Shown piece after piece: positions 26,089 to 35,676 of a stretch of 64,000 bases of DNA (position 1 is its first letter; each line of letters starts with the position of its first letter). The notes under the pieces were generated by a model that was not told the origin of the DNA, searched no databases, and saw only the letters and a program-made list of their open reading frames with translations. The stretch is from NCBI RefSeq assembly GCF_965277665.1, contig NZ_OZ255835.1, forward strand, positions 3,100,001 through 3,164,000, in the 5' to 3' direction. The position numbers were made by a program, and so were the translations under genes. The DNA is from Lichenicoccus sp965277665. GTDB taxonomy: Bacteria > Pseudomonadota > Alphaproteobacteria > Acetobacterales > Acetobacteraceae.

Positions 26089-27015
26089 CTAGGTGTTGCC
26101 GCTCCCGACCCGCTGCATCCAGTCGTCCAGCACGTCGGCGAGCGTGCGGTCCCACGCGATCTCCGGGGCCCAGTCCAGCAGCGCCCGGGCGCGCGATGCA
26201 TCGCCGATGGCACGCGGGATGTCGCTCGGGCGCATGCGTGCCGGATCGGCCTCGATCGCGGGGGTGATACCGGCCAAGGCGAGCAGGTCGTCGAGCAGCG
26301 CGCCGATCCGGCGCGGCGTTCCGGACGCCAGGTTGAGGATGGTCCCGTTCGGCAGCGTCCGCACCCGGGCCAGGGTGAGCGCATAGGCACGCGCCACGTC
26401 GCGCACGTCCAGGAAGTCGCGCTCCGGATCGAGATTGCCGACCTGCAGCACGGGCGGGTGCAGGCCGCGGGCGATCATCGCCACCTGATGGGCGAAGGCG
26501 GGCAGGGCGAACGCATCCGACTGCCCGGGCCCCGCCTGGTTGAACGGCCGCAGCCGCACCACGTGCAGGGCCGGCCCGGCGATGGCGCCCAGCGCCAGGT
26601 CGGCCGCCGCCTTGGTCGCGCCATAGACGTTCATCGGCGCCAGCGCCGCGCGCTCGTCGAGCGGAATGCCGCCGGTGAAGGAGCGTCCGTAGGCGTCGCC
26701 GGACGACACATGCACCAGCGCCGCCCCGGGCACGCACCGGACCAGCGCATCGGCCAGTGCCAGCGTGCCATGCAGGTTGACCCGCCAGGCCATGGCCGGG
26801 TCGCTGCCCGCCGCGCCGATCGCGGCGATCGCGGCCAGGTGGATGCAGGCGTCCGGCCGCACGTCGCGGACCCGTGCCGCCACCGCGTCGGCGTCGGTCA
26901 GGTCGCAGTCCAGCGGCACCAGTTCGGCATCCGGCAGGATCGACGCCACGGCCGGCTGGAGATGACGCCCGGAAAAGCCGGTGAGACCGGTGGCGAGGAT
27001 GCGCCGCGGCGGCAA
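26089..27015 (-). CDS. rmd: GDP-6-deoxy-D-lyxo-4-hexulose reductase-like epimerase (Rmd-like)
   Basis: Extended SDR of 308 residues using a TTG start. NAD(P)-binding motif TGLTGFSGRHL at 9-19, catalytic VSSGDAYG and YGATKAAADLAL (Tyr-xxx-Lys), and RPFNQAGPGQSDAFALPAF, which is characteristic of the Rmd/GMD-linked reductases. It reduces the 4-keto intermediate made by Gmd to GDP-D-rhamnose. It is 10 bp downstream of gmd on the same strand, so an operon is expected. Other 4-reductases giving GDP-6-deoxy-talose or colitose precursors cannot be excluded. Confidence 0.83.
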   Translation of the reverse strand: MPPRRILATGLTGFSGRHLQPAVASILPDAELVPLDCDLTDADAVAARVRDVRPDACIHLAAIAAIGAAGSDPAMAWRVNLHGTLALADALVRCVPGAALVHVSSGDAYGRSFTGGIPLDERAALAPMNVYGATKAAADLALGAIAGPALHVVRLRPFNQAGPGQSDAFALPAFAHQVAMIARGLHPPVLQVGNLDPERDFLDVRDVARAYALTLARVRTLPNGTILNLASGTPRRIGALLDDLLALAGITPAIEADPARMRPSDIPRAIGDASRARALLDWAPEIAWDRTLADVLDDWMQRVGSGNT

Positions 27016-27025
27016 CGCGCGGTCC

Positions 27026-28006
27026 TCAGCCCCGGCGTGAGCGGTGGCGCGCGAGATCGGCTTCGACCATCTCGGCGATCATCGTCTCGAGGCCGGTGGT
27101 GGCCTCCCAGCCGAGCCTGCGCTTGGCCTTGCCGGCATCGCCGAGCAGCACATCGACCTCGGCCGGGCGCATCAGGGACTGCGCGCTGACCACGTGGTCC
27201 TGGTAGTTCAGGCCGGCATGCGAAAAGGCGATCCGGCACAGCTCGCGGATCGAGGTGGTGCGGCCGGTCGCGACCACGTAGTCGTCGGCCACATCCTGCT
27301 GCAGCATCAGCCACATGGCGCGAACATAGTCTCGCGCGTGGCCCCAGTCGCGCGTCGCCTCGAGGTTGCCGAGCTGCAGCTCGCTGGCCAGGCCGAGCTT
27401 GATGCGGGCGACGCCGTCGGTGACCTTGCGGGTCACGAACTCGATGCCGCGGAGCGGACTCTCGTGGTTGAACAGGATGCCCGACGAGGCGTGCAGCCCG
27501 AAGCTCTCGCGGTAGTTCACCGTCATCCAGTGCGCGTAGAGCTTGGCGACCGCATAGGGCGAGCGCGGGTAGAACGGGGTCTTCTCGCTCTGCACCGTCT
27601 CCTGGATCAGGCCGTACATCTCCGACGACGAGGCCTGGTAGAAGCGCGCCGCCGGCCGCACGATCCGGACCGCCTCCAGCACGTTGGCCGCCCCGATGCC
27701 GGTCGCCTGGCCGGTCAGCAGCGGCTGCTGCCAGCTGGCGGCAACGAAGCTCTGTGCGCCCAGGTTGTAAACCTCGTCGGGCTCGACCTCGCCCATGATC
27801 CGTATCAGGCTCGACAGGTCGAGCAGGTCGCCGTCCACCAGCTCGACCCGGTCGAGCACGCCCAGCCAGCGCAGGCGCTCGCTGACCCTGTCCGCCGAGG
27901 CGGACCGTCGCGCCAGCCCGACCACGCGATAGGATTTCTCGAGCAGCAGGGCCGCGAGGTAGGCGCCATCCTGGCCGGTGATGCCGGTGATCAAGGCTGT
28001 GGACAT
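27026..28006 (-). CDS. gmd: GDP-mannose 4,6-dehydratase
   Basis: Converts GDP-mannose to GDP-4-keto-6-deoxymannose, the first step towards GDP-rhamnose or GDP-fucose sugars for surface glycans. The 326-residue protein starts MSTALITGITGQDGAYLA with the Rossmann glycine motif. Further signatures are DEVYNLGAQSFVAASW, YQASSSEMYG, YAVAKLYAHWMTVNYRE (Tyr-xxx-Lys) and FNHESPLRGIEFVTRK. ATG at 28006 is chosen over a longer open frame because the glycine motif begins there. Pairs with the reductase gene directly downstream. Confidence 0.95.
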   Translation of the reverse strand: MSTALITGITGQDGAYLAALLLEKSYRVVGLARRSASADRVSERLRWLGVLDRVELVDGDLLDLSSLIRIMGEVEPDEVYNLGAQSFVAASWQQPLLTGQATGIGAANVLEAVRIVRPAARFYQASSSEMYGLIQETVQSEKTPFYPRSPYAVAKLYAHWMTVNYRESFGLHASSGILFNHESPLRGIEFVTRKVTDGVARIKLGLASELQLGNLEATRDWGHARDYVRAMWLMLQQDVADDYVVATGRTTSIRELCRIAFSHAGLNYQDHVVSAQSLMRPAEVDVLLGDAGKAKRRLGWEATTGLETMIAEMVEADLARHRSRRG

Positions 28007-28248
28007 GCGGGTTCCTGGTTCATCCTGCGGGTCGGCAAGCGAGTAGAGCAAGTGCCGGTTTCGAGCAAATTCCGGCCGCCGGGCCGGTTGCCGCCCGGAC
28101 GAAAACACCTATTCAACGAAAGCGCGCAAAGCCGGATGTCAGGCGCTGCTTCGTGCTATCAGCAAGGAGCCGCCGACGGGCGGTCCGACCCTGCCCTCCG
28201 ACGTGGGCGCGGGGCTGCCGTCGAACCTGTTCCGGACCATGACCGCCC

Positions 28249-30531
28249 ATGAGCAAGTCTATCGTCGCGCGCGCCAACGGCCTGATGTTTGCCGTCTTCG
28301 GGGTCATCCTGCTGCTGATCGCCGGCCTGACCTGGAACCAGATCGATGCGGCCCGGGGCGCCCGTGTGTGGTCGCAACATGCCGACGAGGTCCTGAGCAC
28401 CATCCAGAGCCTGGATCTCGCGGCGCACGACGCCGAGACCGGCCAGCGCGGCTTCCTGCTCACCGGCGACGACGACTACCTGGTGCCGTACGAACAGGCG
28501 CTCGGCCGGATCACCTTCCTGCAGGGCGACCTGCAGCGCCTGACGGCGGACAACGCGATCGAGCAGGACCGCCTGCGTCAGCTGTCCCCGGTGCTGCAGC
28601 GCAAGCTCGAGGAACTCGCGCAGACGGTGCAGTTGCGGCGCGACGGCAATACCCACGACGCCATGCGGATCATGCTCAACAAGTCCGGCCTGCGCTACAT
28701 GCAGCGCATCTCGTCGATCCTCGGCGCGATGACCGTGGACGAGCGCGGCCTGCTGGCGGACCGGCTTTCGAGCACGGGCCGGCACGGGCTGCGGTTCCGG
28801 ATGCTCCTGTTGGCCGGCATCGCGCTGGCGCTGGTGGCGCTGGTGTGGGGCGCGCGGCTGCTGAACCGGGCCTGGTCCGTGACCTCCCGGCTGGAGGCGG
28901 AACAGCGCACCGTCGCGCTGCGGCTGCACACCTCGCTCGACAGCCTGAGCCAGGGTGTCGCGGTGTTCGGCGCCGACCGCCGCCTGACCGACTGGAACCC
29001 GTGCTTCCAGCAGCTCCTGGCGCTGCCGAAAGCCATGCTGCGGTTGGGCAGTCCGTACGCCGCGTTCGTCGACTACACCGCCGCCGAGGCCCGGACGCCG
29101 GAGGATGCGGCCGGCGCTGCGCCGACGACCGGCTTCCTGGAGAGCGAGACACAGATCAGGCACGGCCTGAGCCGTGCCGGCGAGCCGGTGATCTATGAAC
29201 GCAGCCGGGCCGACGGCCACCACCTCGAACTGCGCCGCACGCCGATGCCCGATGGCGGCTTCGTGCTCACCATTACCGACATGACCAAGCGCGCTCAGGC
29301 CGAGGCGGTGCTGCGCGAGGCGCAGAAGATGCAGGCGATCGGCCAGCTCACCGGCGGCATCGCGCACGATTTCAACAACCTGCTCACCGTGATCCTCGGT
29401 AACCTCGAGATCACCCGCGCCAGGCTGCCCGGGGATGCGGCGCTGCAGGGCCGTATCGAACGCGCGACCTGGGCTGCCCAGCGCGGCGCCACCCTCACCG
29501 CGCAGTTGCTGGCCTTCGCGCGCAAGCAGCCGCTGGCCCCCAAGCCGATCGACATCGCGCTCACCATCCCCGAGCTGATCCCGCTGCTGCGGCGCACGCT
29601 CGGCGAGCATATCGACGTCCGCTACGTGGAAACCGCGGGCCTGTGGCCGGCGATGGCGGACGCGGCCCAGCTCGAGAGCGCGGTGCTCAACCTTGCGCTG
29701 AACGCCCGCGACGCGATGCCGGGCGGCGGCCGGCTGACCATCGAGCTTGCCAACAAGGTGCTCGACGAGACCTATGCCCGCCAGCATGCCGAGGTCGAGG
29801 CCGGCGACTACGCCATGCTGGCGGTCTCGGATACCGGGCACGGCATGAGCCGCGAGGTGGCCGGGCGGGTGTTCGAGCCGTTCTTCACCACCAAGCCGGA
29901 CGGCCGCGGCACCGGGCTCGGCATGGCGATGGTGTTCGGCTTCGTCAAGCAATCGGGCGGCCACGTGAAGATCTACTCGGAGCCCGGCGAGGGCACCACG
30001 GTGCGTCTCTACCTGCCACGCGCGGCCAAGGCGCCGGCGATGCAGCCTGCCAGCGCGCCGGTCGACCTGCCGGCCGGGACCGCAACCATCCTGGTGGTGG
30101 AGGACGAGCCCGCCGTGCGCGAGATCTCGGTCGCGATCCTTGCCGACCTCGGCTACCGCGTCCTGGAGGCGGCCGACGGCGAGGAGGGCCTGCTTGTGTT
30201 CGGCGCCCACGCCAACGAGATCGACCTGCTGCTGACCGACGTGGTGCTGCCGGGCAAGGTGCGTGGACGCGCGCTGGCCGAGCAGATCAGCGCCATCCGG
30301 CCGGCGACGAAGGTGATCTACATGTCCGGCTACACCGAGAATTCGATCGTGCATCACGGCCGGCTGGATGACGGGGTGCATCTGATCGCCAAGCCGTTCA
30401 AGCGCGAGCAGCTGGCGCGCAAGATCGCCGATGTCCTGGCCGAGACGACCGCCGACCAGGCCAGCCCCGCTGCCGGCGACAAGGCGGCCGGCAGCAACAT
30501 CGTCGAGATGAAGCCGCGCCGGCAGCAATAG
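28249..30531 (+). CDS. CHASE3-PAS hybrid histidine kinase with receiver domain
   Basis: Membrane sensor kinase of 760 residues. Two membrane segments (about 11-30 and 184-204) bracket a periplasmic CHASE3 domain (HDAETGQRGFLLTGDDDYL). A PAS-like domain follows (about 222-340). The kinase core carries LTGGIAHDFNNLLTVILGN with phosphoacceptor His near 372, NLALNARDAMPGGGRLT and GRGTGLGMAMVFG. A C-terminal receiver starts ILVVEDEPAVRE with the target Asp in LLLTDVVLPG. Signal unknown. It is in tandem with a second hybrid kinase, 87 bp apart; no response regulator with an output domain is nearby. Confidence 0.93.
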   Translation: MSKSIVARANGLMFAVFGVILLLIAGLTWNQIDAARGARVWSQHADEVLSTIQSLDLAAHDAETGQRGFLLTGDDDYLVPYEQALGRITFLQGDLQRLTADNAIEQDRLRQLSPVLQRKLEELAQTVQLRRDGNTHDAMRIMLNKSGLRYMQRISSILGAMTVDERGLLADRLSSTGRHGLRFRMLLLAGIALALVALVWGARLLNRAWSVTSRLEAEQRTVALRLHTSLDSLSQGVAVFGADRRLTDWNPCFQQLLALPKAMLRLGSPYAAFVDYTAAEARTPEDAAGAAPTTGFLESETQIRHGLSRAGEPVIYERSRADGHHLELRRTPMPDGGFVLTITDMTKRAQAEAVLREAQKMQAIGQLTGGIAHDFNNLLTVILGNLEITRARLPGDAALQGRIERATWAAQRGATLTAQLLAFARKQPLAPKPIDIALTIPELIPLLRRTLGEHIDVRYVETAGLWPAMADAAQLESAVLNLALNARDAMPGGGRLTIELANKVLDETYARQHAEVEAGDYAMLAVSDTGHGMSREVAGRVFEPFFTTKPDGRGTGLGMAMVFGFVKQSGGHVKIYSEPGEGTTVRLYLPRAAKAPAMQPASAPVDLPAGTATILVVEDEPAVREISVAILADLGYRVLEAADGEEGLLVFGAHANEIDLLLTDVVLPGKVRGRALAEQISAIRPATKVIYMSGYTENSIVHHGRLDDGVHLIAKPFKREQLARKIADVLAETTADQASPAAGDKAAGSNIVEMKPRRQQ

Positions 30532-30618
30532 TGGATCAGGTGCCCCTGCCGAACTGGAGCCGTGCGACCGTGTGCGAGGACCGATCCCCGATGAGCGACC
30601 TGCGCAGAGGCCAGCCGC

Positions 30619-33600
30619 GTGAGTGACAGCCAGACCCGGGACGACGCGCTCAGCCGTCGGATCCTCGACAGCGCGATCGACTACGCGATCATCAGCTTCG
30701 ACCTCAACGGCCTGGTCACCAGCTGGAACGACGGCGCGAGACGCATCCTCGGCTGGAGCGAGGCGGAGATGCTGGGCACCTCCGCGGAGCGCCTGTTCAC
30801 GCCCGAGGACGTGGCCGCCGGCGTGCCGGAGAGCGAGATGGGCAACGCGCTGCGGCATGGCCGCGGCAACGATGAACGCTGGCACGTCAAGCGGGACGGC
30901 GTGCGCTTCTGGGCGTCGGGCGAGATGATGGCGCTGCGCGACGATGCCGGTGCCATCGACGGCTTCATCAAGATCATGCGCGACCGCACCGAGCAGCGCA
31001 TGGCGGTCCGCGCGCTGCGCGAGAGCCGCGAGCGCATCGAGACCGCGCTCGATACCGGGCTGGTCGGCTTCTTCGACTGGGACGTCCCGTCCGGCCTGAT
31101 GCGCGGCGATGCGTCCTTCGCCACCTTCCACGGCGTCGATCCGCAAGTGGCCGAGGACGGCATCCCGATACGCGACCTCGTGGGCCACCTGCATCCCGAT
31201 GACCGGATCAGGGCGAGGGAGACGGTGCGACGGTCCCAGACCGGCATCGACGACTATTCCGAGCAGTTCCGGGTGCGGCAACGCGACGGCGAGACGCGAT
31301 GGATCCTGGTGCGCGGCCGGTGCTACGAACGCGACGGTCACCGGGCGCGGCGCTACACCGGCATCACCATCGACATCACCGCATCCCGGTCGGCCGAGCA
31401 GGCGCTGCAGGCGAGCGAGGAGTTCAACCGCCGCATCCTCGCCAGCTCGAACGACTGCATCAAGGTGCTCGACCTCGAGGGCAGGCTGCTCTTCATCAGC
31501 GACGGCGGCATGCGTGCCCTGGAGATCGATGATCTCGCATCCGTCGCGGGCTGCTTCTGGCCGAACTTCTGGCGGCACGAGGAGAACCGCGACGCGCGCA
31601 TGGCGGTCGAGACGGCGAGGCTCGGCGGCGTCGGCCGCTTCAACGGCTACGCCGATACGATGAAAGGCGTCAGCCGCTACTGGGACGTGGTCGTGACCCC
31701 GATGCTGGGGGCCGACGGCCAGCCCGAGAAGCTGCTGGCGATCTCGCGCGACATCACCGAGCAGCGGCAGGCCAGCGAGCGCATCGAGCTGGCGCTGGAG
31801 GCGGGCGCGGTCATCGGCACCTTCCTGTGGGATGTGTCCGCCGACCGGTTGAGCGGCGACAGCCGCTTTGCCCGCATCTTCGCGATGGATCCCGCCGTGC
31901 TCGCCCGCGGCCTGCCGCTCAGCAGCATCCTCGATGCCATCCATCCGGACGACCATGCAGAGGTCGAGAGCCGGATCGCCGAGGCCGTAGCAGCCGGATC
32001 CCGCTACCGGGCCGAATACCGGGTCCGGCAGCATGACGGCGCCTGGCTCTGGGTCGAGGCGAACGGTAACTGCGAACAGGATGCCAGCGGCGCGCCGCGG
32101 CGCTTCCCCGGCATCCTGTTCGATATCGACGGCCGCAAGCGCCACGCTTTGCGCCAGGCCGCCGAGCTCGAGCTGGGTGACCGGCTGCGCGACGTGCGCG
32201 ACACCGCCGCGATGGCCGAGATCCTGGCCGAGGTCCTGGGGCGCACCCTGAACGTCCGCCGCGCGGGCTATGGCCGCCTCGACCGGAACCGCCGCGATCT
32301 CATCATCGAGGGCGACTGGTGCGCCGACGCCTCGATCAGCAGCGCGGCCGGGCGGCACCGCTTCAGCACCTACGGCAAGTTCCTCGATGACCTGCTGCGC
32401 GGCGAGATCGTCGCCATCCCCGATGTCGGCGAGGATCCGCGCACACGGGCGCATGCCGCATCGTTGCGCGAGCTGCAGATCGAGAGCCTGCTGAACGTGC
32501 CGCTGATGGAACGCGGGCAGCTGGTCGCCGTGCTGTTCCTGCACGATACGCTTACACGGAGCTGGTCCGTGGCCGAGATCGCCTTCATCCGGACGATTGT
32601 CGACCGGACCTGGGCGGCGGCCCAGCGGGTGCGCGCCGAGGCCGATTTGCGCCGCCTGAACGAGACCCTGGAGGCGGAGGTCGGCGAGCGCACCCGCGAG
32701 CGCGACCTGGTCTGGCGGGTCAGTCCGGACCTGTTCGTCGCCTGCGGCCATGACGGCCGCTTGTGCAGCGTCAACCCGGCCTGGACCGAGGCGCTCGGCT
32801 ACGCGGCGGCCGAACTGCTCGGCCTGCGCTTCGATGCCTTGCTGCACCCCGACGATCTCGCCTCGACCCGGGCTGCGCTGGAGCGCCTGCGCGGCGGCGA
32901 GCCGGTGCGCGACCTCGACACGCGGGTGCGCGCACGCAGCGGCTCGTATCGCTGGTACAGCTGGACCTGCCTGGCCGACGGTGACGAATTCTATGCCGCC
33001 GGCCGCGACATGACCGCCCGCAAGAGTCTCGAGGAGCAGTTGCGGCAAAGCCAGAAGATGGAAGCCGTCGGACAGCTCACCGGCGGCCTGGCGCACGACT
33101 TCAACAACCTGCTGACCGGCATCGTCGGCAGCCTCGAGCTGCTGCAGACCCGCATCGACCAGGGCCGCGTCGGCGACCTCGCCCGCTACGTCAATGCGGC
33201 GCAGGGTGCGGCCAACCGGGCGGCGGCGCTGACCCACCGGCTGCTCGCCTTTTCGCGCCGGCAGACCCTGGACCCCCGAACGGTGGATGCCGACGCCCTG
33301 GTCGACGGCATCGAGGAGCTGATCCGGCGCACCGTCGGCCCGGGGATCGACCTGCTGGTGGTAAAGACGCCCGACCTGTGGTCGACGCTGTGCGATCCAA
33401 ACCAGCTCGAGAACGCCCTGCTCAACCTGTGCATCAATGCCCGCGATGCGATGCCGGGCGGCGGCCGGCTGACCATCGAGACCGCCAACCGCCTGGTGGA
33501 TCCGTATGCGGCGCACATGCGCGATCTTGTTGCCGGGCGCTACGTGGCGCTGAGCGTGACCGATACCGGCGCCGGCATGCCGCCGGAGGTGGTCGAGCGC

Positions 33601-34188
33601 GCCTTCGATCCGTTCTTCACCACCAAGCCGCTCGGCCAGGGTACCGGCCTCGGCCTCTCGATGATCTACGGCTTCGTCAAGCAGTCGGGCGGGCAGATCC
33701 GCATCCACAGCACGGTGGGCGACGGCACCGGCGTCACGCTCTACCTGCCCTGCCACGATGGCGCAGCGGACGCGGACGCGGCGGCGGCGGCCCTGGCCGA
33801 GGCGCCGCGCGCCAGCGACGGCGAGACGGTGCTGGTGGTGGATGACGAGCCCACCGTGCGCATGCTGGTGGTCGAGGTGCTCTCGGAGCTCGGCTATCGT
33901 GCGGTCGAGGCGTCCGATGGACCGTCCGGCCTGCGCATCCTGCAATCGGGCCGCAGCATCGACCTGCTGGTCACCGATGTCGGGCTGCCGGGCGGCATGA
34001 ACGGCCGCCAGCTCGCCGACGCGGCCCGGGTCGGCTCGCCCGCGCTCAAGGTGCTGTTCATCACCGGCTACGCCGAGAACGCCGTGGTCGGCCGCGGCAT
34101 GCTCGAGCCCGGCATGCAGATCATGAGCAAGCCGTTCAGCATGGAGTCCCTGGCCACCCGGATACGCGAGATCCTGACGCAGGGCTGA
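30619..34188 (+). CDS. Multi-PAS/GAF hybrid histidine kinase with receiver domain
   Basis: Large soluble-looking sensor kinase of 1189 residues from a GTG start, no clear membrane segments. Domain order by sequence: four PAS/PAC units between about 15 and 505, a GAF domain (516-680), a fifth PAS (695-800), HisKA with QLTGGLAHDFNNLLTGIVGS (about 815-835), HATPase with GQGTGLGLSMIYGFVKQSG, and a receiver from 1067 (VLVVDDEPTVRM, Asp in LLVTDVGLPGG). The kinase-receiver core closely resembles those of the CHASE3 kinase and the broken bacteriophytochrome, pointing to duplication. Ligand or redox signal is not visible. Confidence 0.93.
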   Translation: MSDSQTRDDALSRRILDSAIDYAIISFDLNGLVTSWNDGARRILGWSEAEMLGTSAERLFTPEDVAAGVPESEMGNALRHGRGNDERWHVKRDGVRFWASGEMMALRDDAGAIDGFIKIMRDRTEQRMAVRALRESRERIETALDTGLVGFFDWDVPSGLMRGDASFATFHGVDPQVAEDGIPIRDLVGHLHPDDRIRARETVRRSQTGIDDYSEQFRVRQRDGETRWILVRGRCYERDGHRARRYTGITIDITASRSAEQALQASEEFNRRILASSNDCIKVLDLEGRLLFISDGGMRALEIDDLASVAGCFWPNFWRHEENRDARMAVETARLGGVGRFNGYADTMKGVSRYWDVVVTPMLGADGQPEKLLAISRDITEQRQASERIELALEAGAVIGTFLWDVSADRLSGDSRFARIFAMDPAVLARGLPLSSILDAIHPDDHAEVESRIAEAVAAGSRYRAEYRVRQHDGAWLWVEANGNCEQDASGAPRRFPGILFDIDGRKRHALRQAAELELGDRLRDVRDTAAMAEILAEVLGRTLNVRRAGYGRLDRNRRDLIIEGDWCADASISSAAGRHRFSTYGKFLDDLLRGEIVAIPDVGEDPRTRAHAASLRELQIESLLNVPLMERGQLVAVLFLHDTLTRSWSVAEIAFIRTIVDRTWAAAQRVRAEADLRRLNETLEAEVGERTRERDLVWRVSPDLFVACGHDGRLCSVNPAWTEALGYAAAELLGLRFDALLHPDDLASTRAALERLRGGEPVRDLDTRVRARSGSYRWYSWTCLADGDEFYAAGRDMTARKSLEEQLRQSQKMEAVGQLTGGLAHDFNNLLTGIVGSLELLQTRIDQGRVGDLARYVNAAQGAANRAAALTHRLLAFSRRQTLDPRTVDADALVDGIEELIRRTVGPGIDLLVVKTPDLWSTLCDPNQLENALLNLCINARDAMPGGGRLTIETANRLVDPYAAHMRDLVAGRYVALSVTDTGAGMPPEVVERAFDPFFTTKPLGQGTGLGLSMIYGFVKQSGGQIRIHSTVGDGTGVTLYLPCHDGAADADAAAAALAEAPRASDGETVLVVDDEPTVRMLVVEVLSELGYRAVEASDGPSGLRILQSGRSIDLLVTDVGLPGGMNGRQLADAARVGSPALKVLFITGYAENAVVGRGMLEPGMQIMSKPFSMESLATRIREILTQG

Positions 34189-34256
34189 CCGACGAAACCT
34201 CTGGTGCTGCCTGCCACCGGCCCCCAAATGCAGCGCTGCACAGAAGGAGCAGGACG

Positions 34257-35669
34257 ATGCCGGACATGTTGCCTGATCATCGCGATGCGTCATCCGGCCA
34301 GGCGGCGGTCTCGCGCAACCCGGCCACGGGCGAGGTCTTCGCGCACTATCCGTATGACGATGCAGCCGCGATCGAGCGGCGGCTCGCAGCGGCGCAAACC
34401 GGCTACCGCGCCTGGCGCGAGACCCCGGTCGCGCAACGCGCCGCCGTGCTGGCAAGGCTGGCCGGGATCCTGGAGCGCGATGTCGAGGCGCTGGCCGCGC
34501 TGATCACCGCCGAGATGGGCAAGACCCTGGCCGAGGCGCGCGCCGAGGTCCGCAAATGCGCCAACACCGCGCGCTGGTTCTCCGAGCACGGGCCGGCACT
34601 CATCGCCGACGAACCGGCACCGGTCGAGGGTGAAGACGTCTATGTCGCCTACCTGCCGATCGGCACCGTGCTCGGCATCATGCCGTGGAACTTCCCGTTG
34701 TGGCAGGCGATCCGCGCCGCCGTGCCGATCACGCTCGGCGGCAATGGCTTCCTGCTCAAGCATGCCCCCAACGTGATGGGCTCGGCCTACGCGCTGGAGG
34801 CCGCATGGCTGCAGGCGGGCGCCCCTGCCGGCGTGTTCGGCGTGGTCAATGTCGACAACGACCCGGTCGAGGCGATCATCGGCGATCCGCGCATTGCCGC
34901 CGTCACCCTGACCGGCAGTCCGCGCGCCGGCAGCGCGGTCGCCGCCCTGGCGGGTCGCGCGCTGAAGAAGTCGGTGCTGGAGCTGGGCGGGTCGGACCCC
35001 TTCGTCGTGCTGGCCGATGCCGACATCGAGCGCGCGGTCGCAGCCGCACTCGGCGGCCGGTTCGGCAATTGCGGCCAGGTCTGCCTCGCCGCCAAGCGGT
35101 TCATCCTGGAGCAGCCGATCGCCGGCGACTTCACCCGCAGGTTCGTGGACGCGGCCCGCAATCTGGTGGCCGGCGATCCCACCGACCCCGCCACCACCAT
35201 CGGCCCGATCGCGCGCGAGGATCTGCGCGAGACGCTTGACCAGCAGGTGCAAAAGGCGATCGCGCAGGGCGCCCGCGTGCTGCTCGGCGGCCACAGGCGC
35301 CAGGGGCCGGGCTGGTTCTACGAGCCGACCATCCTCGCCGACCTGGGACCCGGCAACACCGCGTTCGACGAGGAGATGTTCGGCCCGGTGGCCGCCATCA
35401 TCGTGGCAAGCGACGCCGAGCATGCGCTCACGCTCGCCAACGCCACCGAATACGGGCTGAGCTCGAACCTCTGGACCCGCGACATCGACGGCGCCAAGCG
35501 CCTGGCCCGGCGCATCGAGGCAGGCGGCGTGTTCATCAACGGCTTCACCGCGTCCGACCCGCGCACGCCGGTCGGCGGCGTCAAGCGCAGCGGCTACGGC
35601 CGCGAGCTGTCGCATTTCGGCATCCGCGAGTTCGTCAACGCGCAGGTCGTCTGGACCCGGAAGGGCTGA
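34257..35669 (+). CDS. NAD(P)-dependent aldehyde dehydrogenase, succinate-semialdehyde type
   Basis: ALDH superfamily enzyme of 470 residues oxidising an aldehyde to its acid, probably succinate semialdehyde. Sequence shows the binding segment IMPWNFPLWQAIRAAVP, catalytic Glu in VLELGGSDPFVVL near 245, catalytic Cys in NCGQVCLAAKRF near 279 and a C-terminal EEMFGPVAAI. The short form (about 455-470 residues) and SDPFVVLADAD resemble the Sad/YneI subgroup. A good ribosome site (AAGGAG near 34243) supports the ATG at 34257. It stands alone, ending 7 bp from the opposing MFS gene. Confidence 0.9.
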   Translation: MPDMLPDHRDASSGQAAVSRNPATGEVFAHYPYDDAAAIERRLAAAQTGYRAWRETPVAQRAAVLARLAGILERDVEALAALITAEMGKTLAEARAEVRKCANTARWFSEHGPALIADEPAPVEGEDVYVAYLPIGTVLGIMPWNFPLWQAIRAAVPITLGGNGFLLKHAPNVMGSAYALEAAWLQAGAPAGVFGVVNVDNDPVEAIIGDPRIAAVTLTGSPRAGSAVAALAGRALKKSVLELGGSDPFVVLADADIERAVAAALGGRFGNCGQVCLAAKRFILEQPIAGDFTRRFVDAARNLVAGDPTDPATTIGPIAREDLRETLDQQVQKAIAQGARVLLGGHRRQGPGWFYEPTILADLGPGNTAFDEEMFGPVAAIIVASDAEHALTLANATEYGLSSNLWTRDIDGAKRLARRIEAGGVFINGFTASDPRTPVGGVKRSGYGRELSHFGIREFVNAQVVWTRKG

Positions 35670-35676
35670 GGTCCGG

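Noticed and set aside
28159..34455. A 2098-codon open frame on the minus strand, antisense to two kinases
   Set aside because: It mirrors the codon structure of the sense kinases, has no domain motifs and is Ala/Arg/Gly/His/Gln-rich, as expected for an antisense frame in very high-GC DNA.
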